NCBI GenBank assembly: GCA_963792025.1
Contig: CAWBUS010000006.1
Span: 1 to 64,000, forward strand
Source of the DNA: Ginsengibacter sp963792025
GTDB taxonomy: Bacteria > Bacteroidota > Bacteroidia > Chitinophagales > Chitinophagaceae
DNA length: 64,000 nucleotides
Reading direction: 5' to 3'
The notes below the pieces were generated by a model that did not search any database, had not been told where the DNA came from, and saw only the letters and a program-made list of their open reading frames with translations. The position numbers were made by a program, and so were the translations under genes. Shown here piece after piece: positions 1 through 10,221 of this stretch. Each line of letters opens with the position of its first letter. Within the stretch, counting starts at the first letter, position 1.

Positions 1-123
1 TGAGCCATTATATTTTGCGAAAAAAATATGAAAGCAAAAATTGAAATGATAATTTTCAATCTTTGATAAAAGTTATCCGGTTGCATACATTTATAAATTA
101 AAATGTTTAGAATTATTTTAAGC

Positions 124-1522
124 TTATGTGTTTTCCAACTGCCAGAATTTTTCAATTTCTTCCAGGCTCTTTCCTTTAGTTTCCGGAATTTTTTTCCATG
201 TTAAATAAAAAGCATAAGTACTGAAAAGCGCAAATACCAAAAATGTAACGGAAGCCCCTGCACCATGAAGCAATAAAGGAAAAAATTGTCCGACGATCCA
301 GTTAGCTATCCACAGGCTCATCGTTGATACCGCGACGGCTTCGCTTCGATAGTTTGTTGGAAATATCTCCGAAATAATTACCCAGGTAACAGGCCCAAAA
401 GAAAATGAAAAACAGGCGATAAAGAGAATAACAGGAACCAATACAACCCAGCCATTCGAAATATTTGCAGCAAATAATATGGCCGCTAAAATAAGTGACA
501 AAATAGCGCCGCCTATGCCCCACAATAACAAAGGTTTTCTTCCAACTCTATCAATAAAATATATTGCTACAAAAGTGAACAACATATTTACGATACCAAT
601 GGTTACCTGTCCCCCTAAAGCATCGCCCAATTGAAAGCCGGCTTTCTCAAGAATGGTAGGACCGTAATATATTATTGCATTAATGCCGCTGAATTGTGAT
701 AGCGCTGCTAAGATTATCCCGATAAATAATGGTTTCCGCATGTTTCCTTTGAACAGATCTTTGAGTCTTTTATTTGATGTATTCTCAAGTGAATCCTGTA
801 TTACTTTTAATTCTGACTTTGCGTGTTCTGCGCCTGATATTTTAAATAAAACATTTTCAGCTTCCGAAGTTCTTTTTTTCAATGCAAGCCAGCGGGGACT
901 TTCAGGAATTAAGAACACCATTATTAAAAAAACAAGTGCCGGAATAATACCAACTGCAAACATGCCTCTCCATGCTTCCACCGAAAAAATCAAATGCATC
1001 CATCCACTACCGGGTGTTGAAACCTTCGCCCCGGCCTGGATAGTAGAATTTGAAAAATATGCAACCAGGATACCAATGGTGATGGCGAGTTGATAATAGG
1101 TTACCAGTTTACCTCTTAGCTGTGAAGGTGCAATTTCTGCGATGTACATGGGACAGATTACAGAAGCCATTCCAATACCTAACCCTCCGATTAGACGAAA
1201 ACAGATTAGCATAAAAGAACCTTGGGTAAATGCACAACCAAATGCAGAAATAGCAAATAAAAAGGCAGCTATCAACATTACTTTTTTACGGCCTAAAATA
1301 TTTCCCAACTTGCCACTTACTGCCACCCCTGCAACGCAACCTAACAAGCGCAGAACTTACATACCAGCCTTCCATCAGCGAACCCATATTGAATTGAATC
1401 TTCACAAAACTTATGGTGCCGGAAATAACCGCAGTATCAAAGCCAAATAGAAACCCACCCAAAGTAGCTGTTATAACTATCAATGCCAATTGCCCCAATT
1501 GTATAGAATTATTCTTTTGCAT
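124..1522 (-). CDS. MFS sugar porter (one frame break)
   Basis: Inner-membrane sugar:proton symporter of the MFS sugar-porter family. The N-terminal piece (from 1522) has GGFLFGFDTAVISG in TM1. The second piece has the GRKK loop after TM2, PESPRWL before the central loop and PETKGKSLEEIE at the C-terminus, all hallmarks of XylE/GlcP-type porters. The two pieces lie in different frames and join around 1345, where one extra base interrupts ...YVSSAL|LGCVAGVAVSG. Repaired, the protein is about 465 residues, normal for the family. It is the last gene of a minus-strand run GntR regulator, ROK-PMI fusion, porter, so it probably imports the hexose those enzymes process. The break may be a sequencing indel or a recent mutation. 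The exact sugar cannot be read from sequence. Confidence 0.85.
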
Positions 1523-1531
1523 TTCACTTAT

Positions 1532-4213
1532 TTAAATTTTAAAACAACATTCATCTTTTACATAAGCGACAACCAGGAATGCTCTGGCATTACCGCGATA
1601 GTCCACTGAATAGTTTTCAACGGAGGCGGGAATAACAAAAGTTTCAGCATAGTGAAAAGCGGTCGTTTTTTTATTAACTGTAACTTCTACCCTGTCACCT
1701 TCAACCAACATGCACACATGGCATTGATTATGGGTATTGATTTGAATGACTCCTGTAAATTCATAGCGGTCAACTGAATAAAAATGTTCTTCATGTGTTG
1801 GCAATTTTATTTTTCTGCCATCCTTCCACTCTTGTTCAACAACAGGGTGCGATATTAATTTGTCCTGAACATAAGAACCTTTCCGATCGAAGTAAAGATT
1901 GTTAAACGCATGATCGATATTAATAGGGCGGGCGTGGCCATTCAGGTCTAGCCGCAACCAATCGTACATCTTAAAAGTATAAATGTAGGGCGTACTACTA
2001 ATCTCCAATACCATGTTGTTTTTACCGGAAGCATGGATCGTTCCGTTAGGAATGAGAAACAGATCATGTTTATGCGCAGCGTGCTTTTGTACATATTTTT
2101 CCGCCTGCATTTCAACACTTTTATTTTGGGCGTCCAATAAGGCTGCCTTGAATTCATCCAGGATCAATATCATTTTGAAAGCCTAAATAAACTTTTGCAT
2201 CCGGTTCACAATCGAGTATGTAATAGGTTTCATCCTGGGTGAAATTTTCTCCAAACTTTTCCCTGATATAATTTGTTCGCGGATGACATTGAATAGAGAG
2301 ATTACCTCCATCATACGTATCTAAAAAATCAAATCGTATGGGGAACTCTGTCCCAAATCGCTGCGCAGCTTTGCCCAAGCAATTTGTTATGATCAAAAAA
2401 TAAAAGGAAGTCAAATGAAACTTCGAGTAAGCATTCATTTCCCTCTATAACAATTCCATTTTCAGGAGTAATTAATTCAAACGACCATGCATAATTTATT
2501 TCTTCTTTATTCAACCCAACTATATTCTTCTTCATCCAGTTGCCGCCCCAAACTCCGGCTTCGAACCAGGGCCTGGCACGAAAAGGCTGTTGTAATATTT
2601 CATTGAGGGTATTTCTAAAATCATCACCATCCATCCACGTTATTTCGTCGATGCGTTGTTCATCAACGATGCAATCTATTTTTGTAAGTAATTGTTCTTT
2701 GTGTTTATTAAGTACCGGCCAGTCAACAAAATAAAATCGCTTATACATTTGCGTGTTAGAACGCTCATTCACTACTCCCAATATTATTAATACTGCCCGC
2801 TCTCATGCGGTATTGGATTTCATTTTTAGGTACATCAGCATAAACCAATAACCCATGCCATTTACTTAGCGCAGCACCCGTGCCATACACAATCGATATA
2901 TCAGCATCCGGATCCGGATGAAGCAGTTCCAGTTTTTTATTGTCAAAAAAATCAGAAAGACTTCCTTTATATTTTTTGCCAAATACAGGATCATCACCAT
3001 TGAGATTCTCTTCAATCATTTTTTCAATTTCACCTGGCGGTTTCAAACAGGTATCGATATCATACCAAAAAACATTTTTCTTCTTTGCTAACAGAGCTTC
3101 GTGCAATTGCTCGCGGAAGGTTTCCCATAAAACACCTCCATATCCATCGATGGTAACTATTCTTTCTTTGCTGATTTTGTCAGCCAATGAATTAAAGCCT
3201 TTATTCACTTCGTAACCGGAGTGAAAGGAAGGGAAAATATCGTAAGAGGAATGATTTGTTGAAATAGAAGTTACTGGTAATAAATGTTGGGTGGTTTTTC
3301 TTTTATTTAGAGCAATATGTGCATCGCTTCTTTCTGCTGCAAGAATAGCAGCACCCGTTAAAATGCAATCTTCTGTATCGTCGCAAAAAATTATATTTAT
3401 TTGCTCACTTCGTGGACCTAACCGTTTTTTTAACGATGATACAAAGAACTCATTCGCTTTAGAAATATTTCCCCCTATTACTAATTCGTCGCATTCAAAT
3501 TGCTGTAACCATGGCAGAAGAAAATGCCCAAGGTTGGAACCAAATTCGTCAAAAACAGAAGCCGCAATTTCAGGGTCTGTATTGACCAATTCTTTAACAG
3601 ATGAAATTTCTTTACCAGTTGTTTGCCTGTATTCATTCAAAAACCAGCGTGTTGAAAAATAGTCATCTGCTTTAGCCAACAAAAAATCCTGGTCATAAAA
3701 TGTGCCTGATCCAGGTAACGCCGGATGATTAAATAATAAAACTCCGTCGTTCATAAATGCAGAACCAAAGCCAGTTCCCAACGTAAGAAAAACAGTTCTC
3801 TTACTGCTCAGTTGATGGCGATAAAACGCTCCGGTGGCAAAGCAATGTGCATCATTTGAAAACCGAAATAAAGTACCAGTTAAGCCAGTGAAATCTTTCA
3901 ACGCCTGCATTACATGAAGGCCAAAAGTTTGTTCAAATTTTCCTCCAACATTAGCAATCGCACAAACTCCTTTTTCATAATTAAATGGTCCGGGAAATGC
4001 AATTCCAACAGCATTTACTTTTTTTTCATCAATCAATATTTCATTGATACAACCACCAATTTCACGGATAAGGTTAAACGCTTTGTCAAACGCGTTGATG
4101 TTTTTTCTAAGCAATTGCAAAGGTTGATCGCCAGGTATGCGTGTATCAATTATGCTTGCAGTAACATGACTTCCGCCCACATCGAGTCCTATATATTTAC
4201 CAGGTTGCATCAT
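1532..4213 (-). CDS. ROK sugar kinase fused to class I mannose-6-phosphate isomerase (three frame breaks)
   Basis: Residues 1 to about 298 are a ROK-family kinase: DVGGS phosphate loop at 11-15, likely catalytic Asp121 in SNDAH, and LTLGTGFGSA. The usual ROK CxCGxxGCxE zinc motif is absent. Residues from about 324 match the N-terminal part of long Bacteroidota class I phosphomannose isomerases (IVYGTGAAL, LVYADVPKNEIQYR). The kinase and this domain share one uninterrupted frame from 4213 to about 2770. The metal-binding isomerase core follows in shifted frames: IQCHP, FTQDETYYIL, and GTIHASG near the end supply the expected Gln/His, Glu and His ligands. Frame breaks lie near 2770 (GGG), 2375 (GGG) and 2156, each one extra base. 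Repaired length is about 892 residues. The start codon directly follows the GntR stop (TAAATGATG). Likely role: phosphorylate a hexose and isomerise the 6-phosphate to fructose-6-phosphate. Substrate is inferred. Confidence 0.8.
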
Positions 4214-4954
4214 TTATCCCGGGCGTTTTATTTCTATATTATAGGTAAACCAGTCACTTCTGTAATAGCAGATATTAAACTCAATAGGTCTTCTTCCTGA
4301 ATCTAATACAAGGCGTTTCCGTTCAAGAACAGGCGCCCCTTTTTTTATTTTCAGAAGGTCTATAATTTTTTCGTTTGCCGCAACAGCCCTGATTTCTTCC
4401 TGCGAGTAAACCGGCACGATATGAAAGATTTCATCCAGCATTTCGTACAGAGGACGCTTAAAATTTTCTTTGCCCGTTAAGCCGATTCTTGGATGAAAAA
4501 AAGACTCAAAATAAACCATTGGATTTCGGCCCGTGCTCCTGGTGCGTTCGAGGCAAACTACTGATGTACCCGGTTGAATTTGCAAACGCTTTGACACTTC
4601 CTGGTTTGACTTTACAAAAGCAATCTTACTTTCCAGATCTTTAAAAGGAATGCCCTTATCTTCCATTTCATGTGTAAAGCTGAACCAGTTACTCAGATCA
4701 GTAGTGATTTTCTTTTTCCTCACAGTAGTACCCATTCTCTTCTTTCTTTCCAATATTCCATCTTTAACCATATTGCTGATACCCTGCCGGAGCGTATTTC
4801 GTGAGATACCCCAGCGCCTCGCAAGATCTGTTTCCTTTGGAAAAAGATCTCCTTCTTTGAAATGGTTTTCTTTAATCAGTTTTCTCAATTGTTCCTCAGC
4901 CTGCAGGTGAAGCGGCACTTTACTATCATGATCCAATAAGGGTATTTTGTTCAT
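4214..4954 (-). CDS. GntR-family regulator with UTRA effector domain (HutC subfamily)
   Basis: Residues 1-75 form a GntR winged helix (VPLHLQAEEQLRKLI, FPKETDLARRWGISRNTLRQGISNMV with the recognition helix). The rest matches a UTRA ligand-binding domain (FIHPR-like SFFHPRIG, YSQEEIRAVAANE, VLERKRLVLDSGRRPIEF, and the closing YYRSDWFTYNIEI). I chose the ATG at 4954. Two upstream in-frame ATGs exist at 4966 and 4990, but the first of these lies in a palindrome that may be an operator. The stop codon abuts the start of the ROK-PMI gene, so the two are co-transcribed. It probably represses this short sugar operon until its sugar-phosphate effector appears. The effector is unknown. Confidence 0.88.
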   Translation of the reverse strand: MNKIPLLDHDSKVPLHLQAEEQLRKLIKENHFKEGDLFPKETDLARRWGISRNTLRQGISNMVKDGILERKKRMGTTVRKKKITTDLSNWFSFTHEMEDKGIPFKDLESKIAFVKSNQEVSKRLQIQPGTSVVCLERTRSTGRNPMVYFESFFHPRIGLTGKENFKRPLYEMLDEIFHIVPVYSQEEIRAVAANEKIIDLLKIKKGAPVLERKRLVLDSGRRPIEFNICYYRSDWFTYNIEIKRPG

Positions 4955-4968
4955 ATGTTCAAACATAT
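4953..4968. promoter_or_regulatory. Palindrome at the GntR gene start, possible autoregulatory operator
   Basis: ATATGTT-CA-AACATAT is a perfect 7-bp dyad overlapping the chosen GntR start codon. Further upstream the 12-mer AGGCAAATGTTT occurs twice, at 4985-4996 and 5018-5029, 33 bp apart. GntR/HutC regulators bind short dyads at their own promoters, so these are the best operator candidates. Assignment is inference from position and symmetry. Confidence 0.4.
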
Positions 4969-5074
4969 TACATTTTCTGAATACAGGCAAATGTTTTCCC
5001 CGCTAATCCACAGACTGAGGCAAATGTTTATTTATTTTTAATCAAACTCTTTAAAAGGAATGTCGTAAAAAGAT

Positions 5075-5104
5075 AAAGGCCCGATGTCAAACATCCGGGC
5101 CTTT
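5075..5104 (-). terminator. Rho-independent terminator after susD
   Basis: AAAGGCCCG-ATGT pairs with ACAT-CGGGCCTTT across a short loop, with one bulged C. On the minus strand the stem is followed by ATCTTTTT, and it lies about 28 nt past the susD stop. It ends the susCD transcript and separates it from the GntR operon. Confidence 0.8.
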
Positions 5105-5131
5105 GATCTTACATTAACTATTAAACCTTGA

Positions 5132-6745
5132 TTACTTGACGTCCCAAAAAATCTTCGTAGTGAGGTTGTCACTAGCGGCAACAGCCTGGTAATTGGCGCT
5201 GTTATAAGTTTGTTCATCTGTTGGGTATAGCCACCTGTTAGGAGGTAAAGGTTGAATACCATTGTCAGGTACAAAAGTCAAAGCAGGAAGCTTTAGCCTT
5301 CTTACTTCAGCCCAACATTCATCCGGTTGCATTACATTGAAATTGATCCATTTTTGGATAGCTATTCTATTCAATTTTTGATCTGTAGTGCTCGCATTAG
5401 CCCACGCAACTCCGTTACTAGCTATATAAGCACTTATCTCACCACTCGTTGGTGCTACCAAAGACAGTGCATCTGTTTGATCATTACTGATTGTTCTCAG
5501 GTAGTAATAGTATTGAATAGACTGGCTGATACCTGCTTCATAGGTTGATTTAGCAGCTCCGTCATTTCCCGCATTAAGATAATATTCCGATAAAAGGTAA
5601 TTGACTTCAGCAGCGTTTATAATCATGCCGGGAACCATAATATTCTGAGATAGAGTCGACCGGTTGTAACGTGCAATAGTACCCCCATTTGCTAAAGCTG
5701 TTCCTTCAGTATTACCCAAGGATGGGTCTAAGCCTATAAACGTTCCTGCAGGCATCGCACTTGCTCCAGCTTCAAACATAGAACGTAATCTTGGGTCAAC
5801 ATTAGCATTCATAAAGTCTATCATTACTTTGCCCGCTTCATCTGCACCACCCCAGCCAATTAATCCACTGTGAAAAGAAGCACCAGCCCCTGTACCGGAA
5901 CCATTACTAACGGATGTATTAACATTGACTACATTGATCAGAATATTATCCGCGTTGGTTAATACCAGGGGATAGGAAGAAGGATTACCAAGCATTGCGG
6001 CAATTTCAGTGTTTACCCTGGATTGGAACGCACTAACCCCCGAAACCCTTGTCAACATTCGTAACCTGAGAGAATTGCAATATTTTTCCCATTTGGTGAT
6101 GTTACCATGATTAATAAAATCCTGTGTATTGATAATAGTAGTTACTGCAGGTGATAACTTTAAGGTATTGAGTTCATCGGAAAATCCCTTTAAATCATCC
6201 AGCATCGTGGTATAGATAGTTGCCGCATCGTCATATTTGGGTTCAGACTTAACATAATCTCCCCCGTTGGTACCCAGCAAACCCGCATCTGACCAGGGAA
6301 TACTTCCAAAGATGTCCACCATTTTCTGGGTTTGATCGTAATAATAAATGGTAGCGGTAATATAATAAATTCTTTTTGCTGCCTGATCATCAGGGCTTAA
6401 GGCATTATAAAGCCTTAAAAATTCTTTATACTGGGCTAAAAAAGCATAATAATTACCCCATTTGCCGCTGATAGCAGCAGCCCCCGGAATATAACGACCG
6501 GGCGTATTTACAAAACCATCCGCCTGGGTCCACGGTAACATAGTGTTCTGCAGTACTACAAAATAATTCCAATACTGGTACATGGCATAACCCAAATTAG
6601 CTGATAAAAACCCCGCATATTGGTTCTCCAAAGTTGTTGAAGAAACTTTTGAAGGATCCGCATAAGTATCAGCAAATTGCTTCTTGGTACAAGACGAGAA
6701 TCCTGCTGCAGAAGCAATAGCTATTATTAAAAATATTTTTTTCAT
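5132..6745 (-). CDS. SusD/RagB-family outer-membrane glycan-binding lipoprotein
   Basis: Surface lipoprotein that caps a SusC barrel and hands it oligosaccharides. MKKIFLIIAIASAAGFSSC is a lipoprotein signal with Cys19 as the acylated residue. The body is helix-rich with the SusD-like pattern (NYYAFLAQYKEFLRLYN, AKRIYYITATIYYYDQTQ, FGSIPWSD) and the C-terminal IQKWINFNVMQPDECWAEVRRLKLP. At 537 residues it is normal length, closest in style to the SusD_2 subgroup. It starts 30 nt after the SusC stop, so the pair is one transcript. Ligand specificity cannot be told. The nearby alpha-L-fucosidase makes a fucosylated glycan plausible. Confidence 0.93.
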   Translation of the reverse strand: MKKIFLIIAIASAAGFSSCTKKQFADTYADPSKVSSTTLENQYAGFLSANLGYAMYQYWNYFVVLQNTMLPWTQADGFVNTPGRYIPGAAAISGKWGNYYAFLAQYKEFLRLYNALSPDDQAAKRIYYITATIYYYDQTQKMVDIFGSIPWSDAGLLGTNGGDYVKSEPKYDDAATIYTTMLDDLKGFSDELNTLKLSPAVTTIINTQDFINHGNITKWEKYCNSLRLRMLTRVSGVSAFQSRVNTEIAAMLGNPSSYPLVLTNADNILINVVNVNTSVSNGSGTGAGASFHSGLIGWGGADEAGKVMIDFMNANVDPRLRSMFEAGASAMPAGTFIGLDPSLGNTEGTALANGGTIARYNRSTLSQNIMVPGMIINAAEVNYLLSEYYLNAGNDGAAKSTYEAGISQSIQYYYYLRTISNDQTDALSLVAPTSGEISAYIASNGVAWANASTTDQKLNRIAIQKWINFNVMQPDECWAEVRRLKLPALTFVPDNGIQPLPPNRWLYPTDEQTYNSANYQAVAASDNLTTKIFWDVK

Positions 6746-6775
6746 AAAACTGTATTAAAAAATTAAAAATTAAAA

Positions 6776-9700
6776 TTAAAAACTGGCTTTTATGGAAGCA
6801 CCAAATGATCTCGTAGTGAAATTGGTTCCTGCATCAGTCAATTGAGAATTCCATTGTAACCCTGCGGAAAGCTGCTCTGAATCCATATTTTTAATACTCC
6901 TGTATATATAGAACAGGTTACGTCCGAATACGGAAAGTTGCAGTTTAGTGGCCTTCACTTTTCTTGCTATATTGTCAGGTAAATTATAGCTCAACGATAC
7001 TTCACGTACTTTCCAGTAAGTATTTTTAACTATGTACTTAAAATATTCAGAATTGCTGTATTGAGGGCCGCCCCAATTATACACGTACCAATAGTACACA
7101 GCCTGCGATTCAATATGAGTGTTTGCCGTACCATCAGGAAGGTTACCTTTCAGTAACATACCATCATTATACACTTTTTCACCATTGGGGCCAGCAGCAG
7201 CACTCGTTGCTACGCCATAACCTTGTGCATTTAGGTAGTAAGAAAGACCGCCGTGAGCTTTATCCATTCCATTTAATGCTTCCTTGGTGGAACCCCGGCC
7301 TGTAAGCCAGTTCAACCCGGTGGGCATTACATAACCGCCAATCCTGAAATCGGTATAAATTTCCAACGCAAAAGATTTATAGGTAACTGTGTTATAGAAG
7401 CCTCCAATCGCTTTTACCTGCGAGTTACCGTATTTTACCAATTTAGAACCATCCAATTGATAATCCAACGTGCCATCCCCGTAATCATTTACTATTGGCT
7501 GGCCTTTGCTATCCAGTTTTATAGGATGCGCATAAAAATCACCTACAGGCTGCCCAACTACTGATTTTAAAACCGCAGCATTGCCATCGTAATCTGCCTG
7601 TATCAATTCGTTGGAGCCGGTTGTTAATTTTTCAATTTTATTGGTGTTGAAACTGAAATTCAAACCCGTCGTCCATGTAATATTTTTAGTTTTAACAGCA
7701 TCTCCGCTTAGAGCTACTTCAACTCCATGATTCCGCAGCGTGCCTACATTTGTTAATATACCGCTGGCTCCCGTTGATTGGGATATTTGAAGTGGCAATA
7801 TCATATCCACTACTTTATTATTATAGTAGGCTACATCAAGATGTACCCTGTTATTAAAGAGTCCTGCTTCCAAACCGAATTCTATCTCATGTTTTTTTTC
7901 AGGCCTTATGGCGTCATTACCATAGGTGCCAGTACTAACGGTAGAAGTAAGAGTGGAAGACCCTGACCCCTGGTTGCCGAGGTTACCAAGGTTGTAGGCT
8001 ACGTTAGCTGCATAAGGTGTGGGGTAGTTACCCACGATACCCCATGAAGCCCGGAGTTTCGCCATGCTAACAAATTGGGGCATTTTTAATGCATCGGAAA
8101 ACACAAATGATCCATTGGCGGAAGGATAAACAAATGAATTTTGAGAAGGATTCATAGTTGAAGTCCTGTCACTTCTTAAAGTTCCTTCTACAAACAGGTA
8201 GTCTTTATAATTAGCGTTCACGGTACCGATGTAAGCATCCTTTGTTAAATAAGATCTGCTTGAACCGCTGTTATATTGAGGGTTTGCGGAAGAAGTTAAA
8301 TCAAACCTGTTTTCTGTCGTTAGTCCACCGTTTGTACTTACACTGGTGGAATACGAAGATTCTTTATCCGCTGTATACCCACCCATAGCTTTCAATGTAA
8401 GGTCATCATTTATCTTTTTAGTGTAGGTAATCAGCACATCACCATACAAGATGGAGTAAGCATTAGTACCTATACCGTAAGATCCGGAAGGTCCATACAC
8501 CAATGGTATACTTGAAGCTGTTTTACTTTCACTTTTTCCTGAAGTCCAGTCAGTAGCAATTCTACCCCTTATCTCTACATTTTTTAATATATCCCAATTA
8601 GCAGTCGTACTGGCTATTAAGCGGTTATTATATTCGTCAAGGTTATCCTTTTTAACATTCCACATGTAATCAAGGATATCACCTCTGTAATTACCGTAGG
8701 AAATATTTTCATCAGGTGTTAAACTTTGGGTACCTCCTGTAACATATCTATATCCTAAACTGGTTTGATATTTATTCTGGTACCATGCCCCGTTATCGAA
8801 TGCACCCATCATGCCGGTAAAATTGTTGATCAACCTGTCAATGGAATAAGGCCTATTATGTACCTTCTGCCAAATGTCATTGGCAATTACATTTACACGG
8901 AATTTTGATCCAAATTTATATGTGGCATTTAGGTTCAAGTTTACTTTGTCATTTTTAGAACCCAGGCTGGTTCCCTCATAATGCTGCTGGGTAACTGAAA
9001 ATCTCGTACTGGAATTTTCAGACACGTTGGAAAAAGCAAGATTTTGAACTACGTTGTTGGACTGCTGAAACAGATCAGCCCAATTATTTTTTTGCGCAGA
9101 ATACGGGCGAACCACACCGTCCCAACCAAGAATGGGTTTACCGTCAAATACAGGCCCGAAGTTTAAAGATCCCCCTACCATTGTCCGATAATCAGTTCCG
9201 TTTAAAGTTTGGTGCGCAAATCCATCCGCATCAGAGCCATAAACACCATAGCCGGGATTAAACCCTGTGCCTCTTACATATTGAAAATCGGGAAGATAGG
9301 CTACCTTGTCCTGGAAATAGGTCGCATTGTAGTCAACCGTAAATCCTTTTTTTCCTTTCGCAGATTTGGTAGTGATCAATATAACTCCGTTGGTAGCTTC
9401 AGAACCGTATAAAGCAGCAGCAGATGCGCCCTTTAATACGGTAATGTTTTCAATATCATCAGGGTTCAGATCGGTTAACCCGTTAGCCCTGAGTCGTTGG
9501 TCGCCCCAATAATTCGTATTATCGAAAGAGCCATCATGAATGGGCACGCCATCCAAAACGATCAATGGTTGGTCCCTGCCCGTTATAGAATTGATTCCCC
9601 TCAATTGAATAGCAACACCGCTGGTTGACCCCCCCGGCGCCTGTGAAACTCTCAGCCCGGGAACTTTACCATACAACGCAGCCGCAAAATTGGTTGGGGA

Positions 9701-10108
9701 TGTTTTAGTGATTTCGTCGGCCTTTACTGTAGTAGTGGCATATCCTAAAGATCTTTTTTGCTGGTTAACTCCTAAAGCGGTTACTACCACTCCTTCAAGA
9801 GCGGAGGTTGATGTATTCAACACAATTGTTAGGCTTGTTTGATCACCAACATGCAATTCCTTGGGTTCAAAACCAACCGAGGAAAGCTGTAAATTGTCTG
9901 TAGATGCCGCCTGGATGCTAAACTTTCCAGCCCCATCGGTAGCTACACCTTGTTTTGTTCCGGCTACTTTAATAGTTGCCCCCGGAATTGCGTTACCATT
10001 GTTATCCCTAACATAACCGGTAATTGTCTTTTTTGCCTGGGAAAAGGCAAGAGTACTCCACATGCCCAGAAATAAGCACAAGAGTATCCGAATTGCTTTT
10101 CTTTTCAT
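6776..10108 (-). CDS. SusC/RagA-family TonB-dependent outer-membrane transporter
   Basis: A 1110-residue outer-membrane importer. It has a signal peptide (cleaved near SQA at 24-26), then a carboxypeptidase-regulatory-like domain from about 28 to 110 (ITGYVRDNNGNAIPGATIKV). The TonB plug follows with ITVLKGASAAALYGSEATNG, the SusC/RagA signature. The C-terminus is a 22-strand barrel ending in an aromatic residue (GASIKASF). It pairs with the adjacent SusD in a pedal-bin complex for energised glycan uptake. The NagC-like regulator ends about 110 nt upstream and is the obvious candidate controller. Confidence 0.95.
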   Translation of the reverse strand: MKRKAIRILLCLFLGMWSTLAFSQAKKTITGYVRDNNGNAIPGATIKVAGTKQGVATDGAGKFSIQAASTDNLQLSSVGFEPKELHVGDQTSLTIVLNTSTSALEGVVVTALGVNQQKRSLGYATTTVKADEITKTSPTNFAAALYGKVPGLRVSQAPGGSTSGVAIQLRGINSITGRDQPLIVLDGVPIHDGSFDNTNYWGDQRLRANGLTDLNPDDIENITVLKGASAAALYGSEATNGVILITTKSAKGKKGFTVDYNATYFQDKVAYLPDFQYVRGTGFNPGYGVYGSDADGFAHQTLNGTDYRTMVGGSLNFGPVFDGKPILGWDGVVRPYSAQKNNWADLFQQSNNVVQNLAFSNVSENSSTRFSVTQQHYEGTSLGSKNDKVNLNLNATYKFGSKFRVNVIANDIWQKVHNRPYSIDRLINNFTGMMGAFDNGAWYQNKYQTSLGYRYVTGGTQSLTPDENISYGNYRGDILDYMWNVKKDNLDEYNNRLIASTTANWDILKNVEIRGRIATDWTSGKSESKTASSIPLVYGPSGSYGIGTNAYSILYGDVLITYTKKINDDLTLKAMGGYTADKESSYSTSVSTNGGLTTENRFDLTSSANPQYNSGSSRSYLTKDAYIGTVNANYKDYLFVEGTLRSDRTSTMNPSQNSFVYPSANGSFVFSDALKMPQFVSMAKLRASWGIVGNYPTPYAANVAYNLGNLGNQGSGSSTLTSTVSTGTYGNDAIRPEKKHEIEFGLEAGLFNNRVHLDVAYYNNKVVDMILPLQISQSTGASGILTNVGTLRNHGVEVALSGDAVKTKNITWTTGLNFSFNTNKIEKLTTGSNELIQADYDGNAAVLKSVVGQPVGDFYAHPIKLDSKGQPIVNDYGDGTLDYQLDGSKLVKYGNSQVKAIGGFYNTVTYKSFALEIYTDFRIGGYVMPTGLNWLTGRGSTKEALNGMDKAHGGLSYYLNAQGYGVATSAAAGPNGEKVYNDGMLLKGNLPDGTANTHIESQAVYYWYVYNWGGPQYSNSEYFKYIVKNTYWKVREVSLSYNLPDNIARKVKATKLQLSVFGRNLFYIYRSIKNMDSEQLSAGLQWNSQLTDAGTNFTTRSFGASIKASF

Positions 10109-10221
10109 AATAGTTGTTTAATTTTAGTAATAAAGTTTAAGATTAGGTTTTACGTTTCTTTGGATGTTAAAGCAGTTTATTTAAAAAGTCAGTTAGTAAA
10201 TGTTATTTATTGTCATTGGTT

